Positions 1 through 8,759 of a stretch of DNA of 64,000 nt are shown one piece after another. The notes beneath the pieces are model-generated. The model did no database searches and had not been told where the DNA came from. It saw nothing but the letters and a program-made list of their open reading frames with translations. Position numbers and translations under genes: made by a program. Each line of letters starts with the position of its first letter. Position 1 is the first letter of the stretch. The stretch is from Methanoplanus endosymbiosus (GTDB taxonomy: Archaea; Halobacteriota; Methanomicrobia; Methanomicrobiales; Methanomicrobiaceae), in NCBI RefSeq assembly GCF_024662215.1, contig NZ_CP096115.1, positions 1,860,001 to 1,924,000 on the forward strand, in the 5' to 3' direction.

Positions 1-1
1 T

Positions 2-1738
2 GGTAAGCTGGACTCTGTATTTGGCAGGGTGATCACCTTCGGGACTGGCGGGACACTTGTTGAGCTTATAAAGGACATCTCAGTCCGTCTTCTTCCGGTT
101 GACAGAACCGGGATATCTGAGATGATCGATAAGACTAAGATCTCTGCCATTATCGGGGGATACAGGGGCGGTGAGGAGTATGACCGCTCTGCACTTGAGG
201 AGATAATTGCTGATGCCGCCCGCATGTTTCTTGAAAATGAGGATATTATCTCCTTTGACATAAACCCGCTTATTCTCCATTCCAACGGGGCTGTTGCTGT
301 GGATGCAAGGATAATTATCAGTGATGAAAAGATTCCGGCTGACACTCCGGCTTCCACGCCACCCCTGTTGTCAGCTCCTGAAAAATTTACCTCACCACAG
401 AGCATTGCTGTAATTGGAGCGTCCTCATCTCCGGGCAAGCTCGGATATTACCTCATGCACAATCTTCTCCCGTTCTCAGGTGATATTTACCCTGTAAACC
501 CCAGAGGCGGCTCAATACTTGGCAAAGAGGTATTTAAAAACATCTCTGATATTCCCGTTATCCCTGACTGGGCAGTGATAGTGGTTCCTGCAAAGTCTGT
601 CCCTCAGGTTATGAGGGATGCAGGGGAGAAGGGAATAAAATCAGCAGTGATAATCTCTGCCGGTTTTAAAGAGGCCGGATATGAGGGCGCAAAGCTTGAA
701 GAGGAAGTTGTCAGTATTGCAAAAGAATATGGCATCAGGTTTGCCGGACCAAACTGCCTCGGCATAATGCTTCCGTATGAAGGAATAAATGCAACCTTTG
801 GCCAGAAGATGCCAAAACCAGGGCCTGTTGCATTCATATCCCAGAGCGGCGCGATAATTACGGCGGCAGCAGACAGGGGAATTGTCGGTAATACGGGGCT
901 TTCAACCGTAATTTCGGTTGGAAACCAGGCAGATCTTAATTTTTCCGATTATCTTGGGATGCTTCTTAAAGACTGCAGAACAAAGGCGGCCGTATTCTAT
1001 ATTGAAGGGCTTAAGCCGGGGCGTGAATTTACAGAGATGGCAGGGAAGCATGCAAAAGAGCTGCCTGTAATTGTACTTAAGGCCGGAAAGACAGAGATGG
1101 CAAAGAAGGCGGCAATGTCACATACCGGCTCGCTGGCAGGCAGTTATGAGATCTATAAGGAAGCGTTCAGGGAGGCCGGTATAATAAATGCCTTCTCACT
1201 CAGCAGCGCTTTCTCTGTGGCAGGACTTCTGGCATCTGAAGGATGGCCCAAAGGCAGGAGGGCGGTTGTTGTTACGAGCGGTGGCGGTTTTGCAGTACTC
1301 TCAGCCGATTTTGCGGGTGAAAACGGTATAACACTGATCCCCCTTCCGGAGAGGATGAAAGAAGAGCTTGACAAATTTATGCCTGAAGGCTGGAGCGGAC
1401 AAAATCCGGTGGACATCATAGGGGATGCCGGAGCTGAGAGATATGCAAGGGCACTTGATATTCTCATCAGGTACCAGGACTTCTGGGACATAGCCTTTGT
1501 TGCTGCGTCTCCTGTAACCTCCATTGACCCTATAAAGCTTGCAAAGGAGATTGTCCGGTTCTCAAAACAGACCGGCAAGATGGTTGTCGGATGTATGATC
1601 AGCGGTGAGAGTATGCAGCCCGGAATCAGTATCCTGAATGAGAATCATATTCCAAACTTCGCTGAGCTGTATGATGCTTTTAAAGCGGTAGGGCTTGCAC
1701 TTGAGGCAGGGGAAGGTGCGGGTATCTTTGATGAATAA
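2..1738 (+). CDS. Acetate/acyl-CoA ligase (ADP-forming), fused beta-alpha subunits, 5' end missing
   Basis: The reading frame is open from base 2, so the N-terminus lies outside the window. The visible part begins in the C-terminal end of an ATP-grasp (beta) domain (FGTGGTLVE, then DINPLI). A Rossmann CoA-binding domain follows (SIAVIGASSSPGKLG, YPVNPRGG), then the two succinyl-CoA-ligase-like domains (AGPNCLG, FISQSGA). The SHTGSLAG motif (His codon at 1121-1123) fits the phospho-histidine loop of this superfamily. The family makes ATP from acyl-CoA, ADP and phosphate in the archaeal cytoplasm. It sits directly upstream of iorAB, which produces acyl-CoA from aryl-pyruvates, so an arylacetyl-CoA or acetyl-CoA substrate is likely, although specificity cannot be read here. 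The beta-then-alpha order in one polypeptide is seen directly. A protein acetyltransferase-type homologue is unlikely because no GNAT domain is visible. Confidence 0.88.
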   Translation, partial: GKLDSVFGRVITFGTGGTLVELIKDISVRLLPVDRTGISEMIDKTKISAIIGGYRGGEEYDRSALEEIIADAARMFLENEDIISFDINPLILHSNGAVAVDARIIISDEKIPADTPASTPPLLSAPEKFTSPQSIAVIGASSSPGKLGYYLMHNLLPFSGDIYPVNPRGGSILGKEVFKNISDIPVIPDWAVIVVPAKSVPQVMRDAGEKGIKSAVIISAGFKEAGYEGAKLEEEVVSIAKEYGIRFAGPNCLGIMLPYEGINATFGQKMPKPGPVAFISQSGAIITAAADRGIVGNTGLSTVISVGNQADLNFSDYLGMLLKDCRTKAAVFYIEGLKPGREFTEMAGKHAKELPVIVLKAGKTEMAKKAAMSHTGSLAGSYEIYKEAFREAGIINAFSLSSAFSVAGLLASEGWPKGRRAVVVTSGGGFAVLSADFAGENGITLIPLPERMKEELDKFMPEGWSGQNPVDIIGDAGAERYARALDILIRYQDFWDIAFVAASPVTSIDPIKLAKEIVRFSKQTGKMVVGCMISGESMQPGISILNENHIPNFAELYDAFKAVGLALEAGEGAGIFDE

Positions 1739-1874
1739 ATAATTCCGGGATTTTCTCTATTTCCTGGTCATGTTAACCAAAATTCCGGCCTGGATCTCCC
1801 TCTCTGAAATATCCGGATATTTTCCGTCATATTAAATGCCACCCGGATACAGACATTATCAACAGGTTTGAAAT

Positions 1875-3647
1875 ATGTCTGAAAGATATTTGCTTGGAAA
1901 TGAGGCTATAGGTCGTGCATGCCTTGAGGCAAACCTCGATTTCGCAAGCGGTTATCCGGGAACCCCGTCTTCTGAGATAGTGGATTTTTTACGATACCAA
2001 AAGGAGAGGGAATTTTACGTGGAATGGTCGGTCAACGAGAAGGTTGCGTTTGAAAACGCCCTTGGTGCAGCATGGACTGGTGTCAGATCACTTGTCACAA
2101 TGAAGCATGTCGGCCTCAATGTCGCTGCTGATCCTCTCATGACGAGTGGATATACGGGGATTAAGGGTGGTATGGTCATAGTATCCTCAGATGATCCATA
2201 TGCACACAGTTCTCAGAACGAGCAGGATTCAAGGAATTATGCAGCGTTTGCAAAAGTTCCATGTCTTGATCCGGGAGATATTCAGGAGGCATACTCAATG
2301 ATGGTCTCAGCTTATGACCTCTCAGAGGAGTCCGGTCTGCCTGTAATCTTCAGGCCGACAACACGCATCTGCCATTCCAAGAGCAATGTTTCTGTGGGTG
2401 AGTCAGGGCAGGAGCACAGAACTGCTGCCTTTGAGAAAGATCCAAAGCAGTTTGTTGTAATTCCGGTGCACACCAGGGTTCTTCATAAAAAACTGAATGA
2501 GAAGCAGAAAGGTCTTGCAGAGAGACTCGTTGAGATGGGCTTTAACAGGGCAGAGGTGAGGGGAAAGACTGCCGTTGTCGCAGCCGGAATTTCGGCATCA
2601 TATGTTGAGGAGATTATTCCTGATGATGTATCGTTTGCAAAGATCGGTGCATATCCGATAGATGAGGAATGGCTTGGAGAGTTTGCCGGGAAGCATGAGA
2701 AGATCCTTGTTGTTGAGGAGTTATCGCCTGTTGTGGAAAATGTCCTGCGGCAGGTATCCTGCGGCGCTGAAGTCTTTGGCAAAAAGAACGGTTGTGTCCC
2801 GTATGAGGGCGAACTTGATCCTGCATCGGTTGCGCTCGCCTTTGAGAAGGCAGGGTTTGAGCATAAATATGAATATACAGTTCCTGAGCCTGTAAGAGAT
2901 CTGCCGCCAAGGCCGCCTATTCTCTGCGCCGGATGTGGACATCGGGCAGCATTTTATGCAATGAAGAAGGTATTTGGCAGCAAAGCCATCTACCCCAGTG
3001 ACATCGGCTGTTATACACTTGGCATTCAGCTTGGAACGGTTGATACAACGATCTGTATGGGTGCATCCATAACAGTCGGAAGCGGTATTGCATCAGCAGG
3101 TGAGGAGAATGATGTCGTCTGCTCAATTGGTGATTCAACCTTTCTTCATACCGGAATTAACGGCCTGATAAATGCTGCATACAACGGTGCCAATATTACG
3201 GTTGTGATCCTTGACAACAGGATTACTGCGATGACAGGTCATCAGCCCAATCCGAATACCGGAATGACTGCAAAAGGTGTTTTAAGCCCTTCTATCTCCC
3301 TTGAGACCCTCTGCCGGTCATGTGGTGTATCCTTTGTGGAGACGATTGATCCATATGACCTCACAGGTACTCTGAAGATGTTTGAGAAGGCAAAAGCGAA
3401 GAAGGGTGTAAAGGTCATCATAGCAAGGCAGCCATGCGTCATTGATGCAAAGAGGTCAGGTATTAAGAGAAAGCCTGTCACTGTTGATGCGGAGATCTGC
3501 ACCGGATGCGGACTTTGTGTTAAATTCGGCTGTCCGGCAATTGAATTTACGGATAAGAAGGCATCAGTCAATTCACTCTGTATGGGGTGCGGTGTCTGTG
3601 CTGATATCTGTCCTGCCGGGGCAATAAGACCGGAGGGTAAGAGATGA
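1875..3647 (+). CDS. iorA: Indolepyruvate ferredoxin oxidoreductase, alpha subunit
   Basis: 590 aa, the usual length for IorA. The N-terminus carries the pyrimidine-binding TPP fold (SGYPGTPSSEI). The middle and C-terminal half has the pyrophosphate-binding part (ILCAGCGHRAAF, SIGDSTFLHTG, LDNRITAMTGHQ). The last 60 residues contain two [4Fe-4S] ferredoxin motifs (CTGCGLCVKFGC and CMGCGVCADIC). The enzyme oxidatively decarboxylates aryl-pyruvates from Trp, Phe and Tyr transamination to aryl-CoA and reduces ferredoxin. The ATG at 1875 begins MSERYLLGNEAIG, typical of the family. Its stop overlaps the start of the beta-subunit gene by 4 bp, showing an operon. The upstream ADP-forming synthetase could turn the CoA product into acid plus ATP. 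Confidence 0.95.
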   Translation: MSERYLLGNEAIGRACLEANLDFASGYPGTPSSEIVDFLRYQKEREFYVEWSVNEKVAFENALGAAWTGVRSLVTMKHVGLNVAADPLMTSGYTGIKGGMVIVSSDDPYAHSSQNEQDSRNYAAFAKVPCLDPGDIQEAYSMMVSAYDLSEESGLPVIFRPTTRICHSKSNVSVGESGQEHRTAAFEKDPKQFVVIPVHTRVLHKKLNEKQKGLAERLVEMGFNRAEVRGKTAVVAAGISASYVEEIIPDDVSFAKIGAYPIDEEWLGEFAGKHEKILVVEELSPVVENVLRQVSCGAEVFGKKNGCVPYEGELDPASVALAFEKAGFEHKYEYTVPEPVRDLPPRPPILCAGCGHRAAFYAMKKVFGSKAIYPSDIGCYTLGIQLGTVDTTICMGASITVGSGIASAGEENDVVCSIGDSTFLHTGINGLINAAYNGANITVVILDNRITAMTGHQPNPNTGMTAKGVLSPSISLETLCRSCGVSFVETIDPYDLTGTLKMFEKAKAKKGVKVIIARQPCVIDAKRSGIKRKPVTVDAEICTGCGLCVKFGCPAIEFTDKKASVNSLCMGCGVCADICPAGAIRPEGKR

Positions 3648-4234
3648 GCGAAAGTTTTGATCTGTTGATTGTCGGAGTCGGAGGTCAGGGTACTGTTCTG
3701 GCCTCAAATATAATCGGTGAGTCGTGCCTTATTGAAAAGCGATCTGTCAGGTCTGCCGAGACTCACGGAATGGCACAGAGGGGCGGTTCGGTTGAGACCC
3801 ATATACGAATTGACGGGAAATACGGTTCGCTTATCTCTCCCGGCACTGCTGACCTGATAATCTCATTTGATCTCCTTGAGGCACTCAGGTACAGTCATTT
3901 CCTAAAGAAAGGCGGAAAGATAATCTCATCTTCCGGAATAATAGTTCCTGTATCTGCCTTCCAGCAGAATCTTGAGATTCCGACACCTGAAGAGTTAATT
4001 GAGAGAATGTCCGGATTTGACCTCACTGTCATTGACGCGGAGAAGATTGCAGGGGAGGCCGGAAGCCTGCTCTCTCAGAATGTGGTGATGCTTGGTGCCT
4101 CTGCATCTGCGCTTCCGCTAAAGGTTGAGTCTATGACTGAAGCTGTACAAAGCCTCGTTCCTCCAAAAACAGTGGAGATCAACACCAGGGCCTTTGAGTA
4201 TGGCTTTAAAGCAGCCCAAAATAATATTTCATAA
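3644..4234 (+). CDS. iorB: Indolepyruvate ferredoxin oxidoreductase, beta subunit
   Basis: 196 aa, the gamma-type domain of 2-oxoacid:ferredoxin oxidoreductases. Family marks include LLIVGVGGQGTVLASNIIG near the N-terminus and SAETHGMAQRGGSVETHIR around residue 40. It partners IorA in the cytoplasm to form the TPP/Fe-S enzyme that oxidises indolepyruvate and related aryl-pyruvates. Its ATG overlaps the 3' end of iorA (ATGA arrangement), so translational coupling and a fixed stoichiometry are likely. A T-rich stretch just after the stop (about 4253-4262) may be its transcription terminator. No unusual residues were noticed. Confidence 0.94.
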   Translation: MSESFDLLIVGVGGQGTVLASNIIGESCLIEKRSVRSAETHGMAQRGGSVETHIRIDGKYGSLISPGTADLIISFDLLEALRYSHFLKKGGKIISSSGIIVPVSAFQQNLEIPTPEELIERMSGFDLTVIDAEKIAGEAGSLLSQNVVMLGASASALPLKVESMTEAVQSLVPPKTVEINTRAFEYGFKAAQNNIS

Positions 4235-4348
4235 AATCTCATTTTTAGAAATATTTTTTTTAAATCTGATGGATTTACAGGAAAATTCTTGTTTCTCTTT
4301 TCTATCCGAATAATATAAGGTAATCAATGTCCAAATTTTAAAAGTTAT

Positions 4349-4552
4349 ATGAGTGAAATTCAGGTTTATGCTGGGGGAATACTTGCGTCCACGGGAATAA
4401 TCCTTTTGGGAATAATCCTTATTATGGAGATAATCGGCTACGAAACAGGAATGTTATATGCTTCAATGCCGGTTTTTGCTCTTCTTGTTGTCCTGGGTGT
4501 TTTGCTGATGATTCTTGGTTCAAAAGAGTCTGAATGTTCCAGTGAAAACTGA
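4349..4552 (+). CDS. Small two-helix membrane protein, unknown
   Basis: 67 aa. Two hydrophobic segments are visible, roughly residues 8-28 (GILASTGIILLGIILIMEII) and 35-57 (LYASMPVFALLVVLGVLLMIL), followed by a short polar tail with one Cys. The start is ATG. The stop is separated by only 3 bp from the nitrilase ATG, so the two are probably co-transcribed. I do not recognise a family. The regular hydrophobic pattern and tight spacing to the next gene support it being real, but no function can be assigned. Confidence 0.6.
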   Translation: MSEIQVYAGGILASTGIILLGIILIMEIIGYETGMLYASMPVFALLVVLGVLLMILGSKESECSSEN

Positions 4553-4555
4553 TAT

Positions 4556-5347
4556 ATGAAACTGAATCTCTGCTTTTCTCAGTTTAGATCTGTAATGGAA
4601 GAGCCGGAGAAGAATCTTCTCCGCGCTGAGGGAATGATTGAAGAGGCCTCATGCCGGAATTCTGATATCATTATCTTCCCTGAGCAGGCTTTTACCGGGT
4701 GGGACCCCCTGTCCCGCAGAAATGTGGAAGATGAAGACGGCCTTACCGTATCATCACTCCGGGAATATGCGGAGGAGTATTCTGTCGGAATATTGGGATC
4801 ATACAGAAGAAAAACGGATACAATTCCGGAGAACACCGCTCTTCTGATTGGGGATGACGGGGATATTGTAGCTTCCTATTCAAAGATTCATCTCTTCACT
4901 CCCGGAAGAGAGGGTGAGGCGTTCAGGGCTGGCAGCAATCCTGCTGTTGCTGATTATAAGGGTGTTAAGACAGGCATTGCAATATGTTATGATCTCAGGT
5001 TTCCGGAATTATTTGCATATTACAGAAAATGTGGTGCTGAGATTGTTTTCGTTCCTGCTGCATGGCCATGCAGGAGAATGAATTACTGGAGGTTATTTTT
5101 ACATGCCCGTGCGGCAGATAACCGGTTTTTTGTTGCCGGAATTAACACAACCGGAGAAAATCATGTTGACACCTACTGTGGGGGTTCTGTGCTGATTGAT
5201 CCCTGTGGAGAAACAGTTGCCAATGCGGGCGGGGGAGAGGGTCTCACATTTACATCGGCAGATACTTCTGCTGTTAGTGGAGCAGAAAATATTTTGCCGG
5301 TATTTCCTGATCGCAAAGAAGAGTTATACATAAAATGGCTCAGATAG
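4556..5347 (+). CDS. Nitrilase-superfamily carbon-nitrogen hydrolase (omega-amidase-like)
   Basis: 263 aa, normal for branch members such as omega-amidase/Nit2. The catalytic triad of the superfamily is visible: Glu in FPEQAFTGW (about residue 42), Lys in YSKIHLF and Cys in ICYDLRFPELF. These enzymes hydrolyse small amides or 2-oxo-acid amides in the cytoplasm to acid and ammonia. The starting ATG lies 3 bp after the small membrane protein, and the gene is followed 15 bp later by the DUF457-like membrane protein, so a short plus-strand operon is likely. Specificity within the superfamily cannot be decided by motifs alone. Proximity to iorAB would fit amino-acid catabolism, which is inference. 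Confidence 0.87.
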   Translation: MKLNLCFSQFRSVMEEPEKNLLRAEGMIEEASCRNSDIIIFPEQAFTGWDPLSRRNVEDEDGLTVSSLREYAEEYSVGILGSYRRKTDTIPENTALLIGDDGDIVASYSKIHLFTPGREGEAFRAGSNPAVADYKGVKTGIAICYDLRFPELFAYYRKCGAEIVFVPAAWPCRRMNYWRLFLHARAADNRFFVAGINTTGENHVDTYCGGSVLIDPCGETVANAGGGEGLTFTSADTSAVSGAENILPVFPDRKEELYIKWLR

Positions 5348-5362
5348 TATTCTGCTGATCTT

Positions 5363-6094
5363 ATGAACGGAGAAGAGCATGTAATTTTAAGCCTGTTGTC
5401 GGCAGGTGTTATCCTCACACCGCTGCTTGGCAGTATAGGGCCGATAATCCCGCTGGTCTGTCTGATCGGGGTATTTATAGGTTCACTTGCCCCTGATGCA
5501 GATACTCCTGCTTCTTCGATTATGCACGGGTTTTCGGGCAGACAGGGCCGTTTAAGGTCTGTGAAGCGGCATACTATTATATTTCTTCCGTTATTTGGCT
5601 ATATTCTGAGGTATCTTGTATTTTATCCGGCCTCGGCAGTTGTCTGGCTTTTCACTCTTGGCAGGGAAAAACCGCGCCACCGTGGTGTTATGCATTCACT
5701 GCTGGGTGCTGTTATTGCTGCACTGGTTATAGGGCTGATACTCTATGGTACAGTTGTTATTCTTGCAGGGTTTGATGCTAAGATCTGGATCTATGCCTTC
5801 CTCTCCGGATTTTTATTCGGATACCTGATGCATCTCATTGAGGACTCATGTACCAGGCACGGGGTCCGCTGGCTTTATCCGCTCAGTAAGGCAAAGCTCT
5901 CCGGAAATCTGGCTGCTGAAAGTTCCGGAATCAGGCTGTCGTTTGTGGTTGTTGCAGGGGCATTTCTCTTTGTGCTCATCTCATCCCCTGTACTGCATAT
6001 CCCTGTTCCTGAGGGCGGCGGGCTGGCATATGGATTCATAATCTTATCCATTGCATGGGTGGCTGTAATGGCAGTTGCAGGTGTGCATTCCTGA
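5363..6094 (+). CDS. DUF457/YdjM-type membrane-bound metal-dependent hydrolase
   Basis: 243 aa with several membrane segments (about residues 10-40, 85-105, 115-160, 190-235). Family features are the acidic motif GSLAPDADTPASS after the first helices, the basic/His motif RHRGVMHS and MHLIEDSCTRHGVRWLYP. This family is annotated as putative metal-dependent hydrolases of the cytoplasmic membrane, with real substrates unknown. The gene follows the nitrilase closely, suggesting co-transcription. A second, more diverged member of the same broad family is encoded at 32830-33726. The activity is inferred from the conserved Asp/His pattern only. Confidence 0.78.
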   Translation: MNGEEHVILSLLSAGVILTPLLGSIGPIIPLVCLIGVFIGSLAPDADTPASSIMHGFSGRQGRLRSVKRHTIIFLPLFGYILRYLVFYPASAVVWLFTLGREKPRHRGVMHSLLGAVIAALVIGLILYGTVVILAGFDAKIWIYAFLSGFLFGYLMHLIEDSCTRHGVRWLYPLSKAKLSGNLAAESSGIRLSFVVVAGAFLFVLISSPVLHIPVPEGGGLAYGFIILSIAWVAVMAVAGVHS

Positions 6095-6151
6095 AACTGA
6101 GATGGTGCATATCCATCACCTATAATTCCGGCAAGAGCAAAAAGATAAGGT

Positions 6152-7354
6152 ATGTTTCGTCTCGTCTGTATTAACTGCGGAGCTGAATATGATCAGAGTG
6201 AGATAATCTACCGCTGTTCAAAATGCAACCATCTTCTTACGGTTAAATATGATCTTGAGTCCCCCGGTTTTACAAGGGCAGACTGGAATTCACGCCCGTT
6301 AAGCCTGTGGAGATACAAAGAGATCCTTCCTGTAACAGGAGAACCTGTAACCCTTCAGGAGGGTGGCACACCTCTTTACCATATGAAGAGGATTGGTGAG
6401 GAACTCGGCCTTAAAAACCTATATGCAAAGCATGAGGGCCTGAACCCGTCAGGATCCTTTAAGGACAGGGGTATGACTGTCGGAGTTTCGATGGCCCTTC
6501 AGCTTGGAATGAAGACGGTTGCCTGTGCGAGCACCGGAAATACGTCTGCAAGCCTTGCCCAGTACGCGGCAAAGGCAGGCATACCTGCGGTGGTTCTGCT
6601 TCCGGCAGGAAAGGTTGCTCTTGGGAAGGTTGCCCAGGCTCTTATGCATGGAGCAAAGGTCATTGCAGTCAGGGGCAATTTTGACCGTGCCCTTGAGATG
6701 GTACAGGAACTCTGCCTGACCGAAGGGCTGTATCTTCTCAATTCGGTAAATCCGTACAGGCTTGAGGGCCAGAAGACAATTGGTCTTGAGACTGTCGATC
6801 AGCTTGGTGAAGTGCCTGACAGAATGGTTCTTCCGGTTGGAAACGCAGGCAATATATCTGCGGTTTACAAGGGAATGCTTGAACTTGAGGAGCTTGGTTT
6901 TACTGATAAGATCCCGGTTATGACCGGAGTTCAGGCAGCAGGCTCAATGCCGGTTGTGAAAGCCATCGCAGAAGGTCTTGAGGTGCTTGAGCCTCAGAAA
7001 GATCCTGAGACGATCGCAACTGCCATAAGGATTGGTGCGCCGGTCAATGCTGAAAAGGCGCTTCTGGCTATACGTCAGACCGGCGGAACCGCTCTCTCGG
7101 TTACTGATGATGAGATTCTTGAGATGCAGCGTGACCTTGCCAGAAAGGAAGGTATCGGTGTTGAACCTGCATCTGCGGCATCTGTTGCAGGTATTAAGAA
7201 GATGGCAGAGGCAGGACTGCTTGATAAGGATGAAAAGATTGTATGTGTTGTAACAGGACATCTCTTAAAGGACCCGGAGACGGTGATAAGACAATGCGAT
7301 CCACCTGTGGAGATAGACGCGGACCTAAAGTCGCTGCGTGCTGTTCTGCGCTGA
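6152..7354 (+). CDS. thrC: Threonine synthase
   Basis: 400 aa, standard length. An N-terminal zinc-ribbon (C7xxC10 and C22xxC25) precedes the PLP fold. The PLP lysine is K104 in PSGSFKDRGM, and a later glycine-rich phosphate loop is seen in VGNAGNISAVYKG. The enzyme converts O-phosphohomoserine to threonine and phosphate in the cytoplasm. The ATG at 6152 is preceded by a purine-rich site (AAGATAAGGT). Its 3' end overlaps the start of the next plus-strand gene by about 60 bp in another frame, so the two are probably linked. A cysteate synthase relative is the main alternative, as in some methanogens, and motif reading alone does not fully exclude it. Confidence 0.9.
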   Translation: MFRLVCINCGAEYDQSEIIYRCSKCNHLLTVKYDLESPGFTRADWNSRPLSLWRYKEILPVTGEPVTLQEGGTPLYHMKRIGEELGLKNLYAKHEGLNPSGSFKDRGMTVGVSMALQLGMKTVACASTGNTSASLAQYAAKAGIPAVVLLPAGKVALGKVAQALMHGAKVIAVRGNFDRALEMVQELCLTEGLYLLNSVNPYRLEGQKTIGLETVDQLGEVPDRMVLPVGNAGNISAVYKGMLELEELGFTDKIPVMTGVQAAGSMPVVKAIAEGLEVLEPQKDPETIATAIRIGAPVNAEKALLAIRQTGGTALSVTDDEILEMQRDLARKEGIGVEPASAASVAGIKKMAEAGLLDKDEKIVCVVTGHLLKDPETVIRQCDPPVEIDADLKSLRAVLR

Positions 7355-7980
7355 TTCTGCTGCTTGTTTTTGTGGTGTTTCCGGCATCTGCCCTTGATGC
7401 CACTTTTTTTGTGGCTGAGAACGGTTCTTCATATCATGTGGATATGGAGATTAATGATGTCTCTGAGTTCAGTTTTGAAAAACCCGGTGTGCTTGGCGAG
7501 AAGGTTCCGGCAGAAGCGGGCAATATTTCACTGATTTATCAGAACGGAAGTGCGGCACCTTTTGAGGATAAAGGCAGAAGTATTGAATTTGAGAAGGGCA
7601 ATTATACCGTAGGTTATGACTCCGGGATTGACAATCATGATTTTCAGGCTCTCTTTGACAACCGGTATAATATTTCGGTATATCTGCCCTCTGTCTTTGA
7701 TGTCAGAAACCCGCTTTTGGGGATGGTCTCAACAGGCGGTGAGGTTATTGCCGGGGATGAGGTTTCAGAAGATGAGAGTTTATCAGGCAATAATACAGTT
7801 AATGATACAGATTCCGGTTACGAAGGACTCCGGATTGACTGGGTGAAGAGAAATTATGCAGAAATAAGGTTTTATGACTCTTTCCAGGAGAAGATGCTGA
7901 TGATATTCGGATCACTGTGGCTTGTTGTTGCTGTGGTCTTTTTAGTGCCCTATCTGATGACGAGGAGAAGAAAGGAGTAG
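7294..7980 (+). CDS. Exported, C-terminally membrane-anchored protein, unknown
   Basis: 228 aa from the ATG at 7294, which has a GGTGAT Shine-Dalgarno site at 7283-7288 inside the end of thrC. An in-frame start upstream at 7243 has no such site. A signal peptide is clear at about residues 12-34 (SALILLLVFVVFPASALD). The extracytoplasmic domain is followed by one membrane helix near the C-terminus (FGSLWLVVAVVFLVPYLM) and a basic stop-transfer tail (TRRRKE). It contains several N-glycosylation-type sequons (NIS, NGS, NYT, NDT). The architecture is that of an archaeal envelope protein anchored from the outside. I do not recognise the domain, and the coupling to thrC seems incidental. Confidence 0.75.
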   Translation: MRSTCGDRRGPKVAACCSALILLLVFVVFPASALDATFFVAENGSSYHVDMEINDVSEFSFEKPGVLGEKVPAEAGNISLIYQNGSAAPFEDKGRSIEFEKGNYTVGYDSGIDNHDFQALFDNRYNISVYLPSVFDVRNPLLGMVSTGGEVIAGDEVSEDESLSGNNTVNDTDSGYEGLRIDWVKRNYAEIRFYDSFQEKMLMIFGSLWLVVAVVFLVPYLMTRRRKE

Positions 7981-8220
7981 GATAATCCCGGACAGTTCTT
8001 CATAGTTCTCTTTTGTATTTTTGATGATCTGCTCTTTTTTGTCCGATTCAGTGTTTTCCAGAGCGGATGTGCGATATTTGTAAAGGACAGATCAGGGTTG
8101 AGTGATCTGAAGGTGAAGATATTGCTGTGGCATCATAACCTTCAGCCTTTTCCTGATAGGTTTGCAAAAAGGAGGGTGGGGGTCTTTTTTAGCCTGTATA
8201 TTGTAGAAAAAGGCTTTTAA
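7981..8220 (+). pseudogene. Decayed C-terminal fragment of an MntA-like nucleotidyltransferase
   Basis: No start codon is present: the frame is open from the stop of the previous gene to the TAA at 8218-8220. From about 8020 the translation (IFDDLLFFVRFSVFQSG, then LKVKILL, QPF and RFAKRR) matches, residue for residue over long stretches, the C-terminal half of the intact MntA antitoxin at 11395-11811 (IFDDLPVFVRFSVFQSG, LKVKTLL, QPF, RFAKRR). The nucleotide-binding N-terminal half and any HEPN partner are absent. It is most simply a fossil of a second MntA/HepT pair or of a duplication of the one 3.4 kb downstream. It is unlikely to be functional. Confidence 0.8.
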
Positions 8221-8759
8221 ATCAGTATTCCGGTTATTGCATTTGTTGCCGGGTGGGGTGCCTTTAAAGATATTCCAGGATTTTTTCAGGTCTTAAATAA
8301 CTTAATGTTCTAATATTCACTTTACTAACTCTTCGAACATATGTTTAACTTTATGGCCTATCACATGTGTGGGGCGTTTGCTTTGGGTCTTTATTTCCGA
8401 TTAAATATTTATGATTTTTAGTTTGGTAAAAAGAAAATTAATGTTTTTAATGCCGATTGTGGGACACATTATTTTTTCATGTTTATATAGGGCACCTGAA
8501 ATCACAGTTATTCTATTCCTGAAGCCCAGACCGGAATATCTAAATATTATTGTTCGAGTACCTGGGATGGGTCTTAAATATATGAGCTGATTTGGATGAA
8601 ATATTAACTCCTTCTGAAATGATCAGAATCCGGGGATTAAATACAGTTGTATGTTTTGAGTACACGGGTTTTTTTGCATTGGATCTTTGCAGAATTACTA
8701 TGGAATCCTGAAATCTGAATGCAATATATGTTGGTGAGTTATATTTGGTGTTGGTTAAA
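8221..8759 (+). other. Non-coding region upstream of the substrate-binding lipoprotein
   Basis: About 540 bp, A+T-rich, with no convincing reading frame. It holds a 10-bp palindrome AACATATGTT at 8336-8345 and two TATA-like elements (8482-8489 and about 8574-8582). The distance from the first TATA-like element to the next gene would leave a leader of roughly 245 nt. Either the leader is long, the second element is the real promoter, or a small RNA is encoded here. None of these can be settled from sequence alone. Confidence 0.5.
8482..8489 (+). promoter_or_regulatory. Candidate archaeal TATA box
   Basis: The octamer TTTATATA is close to the archaeal TATA consensus and lies in a gene-free stretch. 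Transcription would start about 25 bp downstream and read toward the lipoprotein gene at 8760. A weaker alternative is the AAATATAT region near 8575. Confidence 0.35.

Noticed and set aside
8590-8640. C/D-box-like ATGA and CTGA words upstream of the lipoprotein
   Set aside because: The boxes do not match RUGAUGA/CUGA spacing, and no guide region could be defined.
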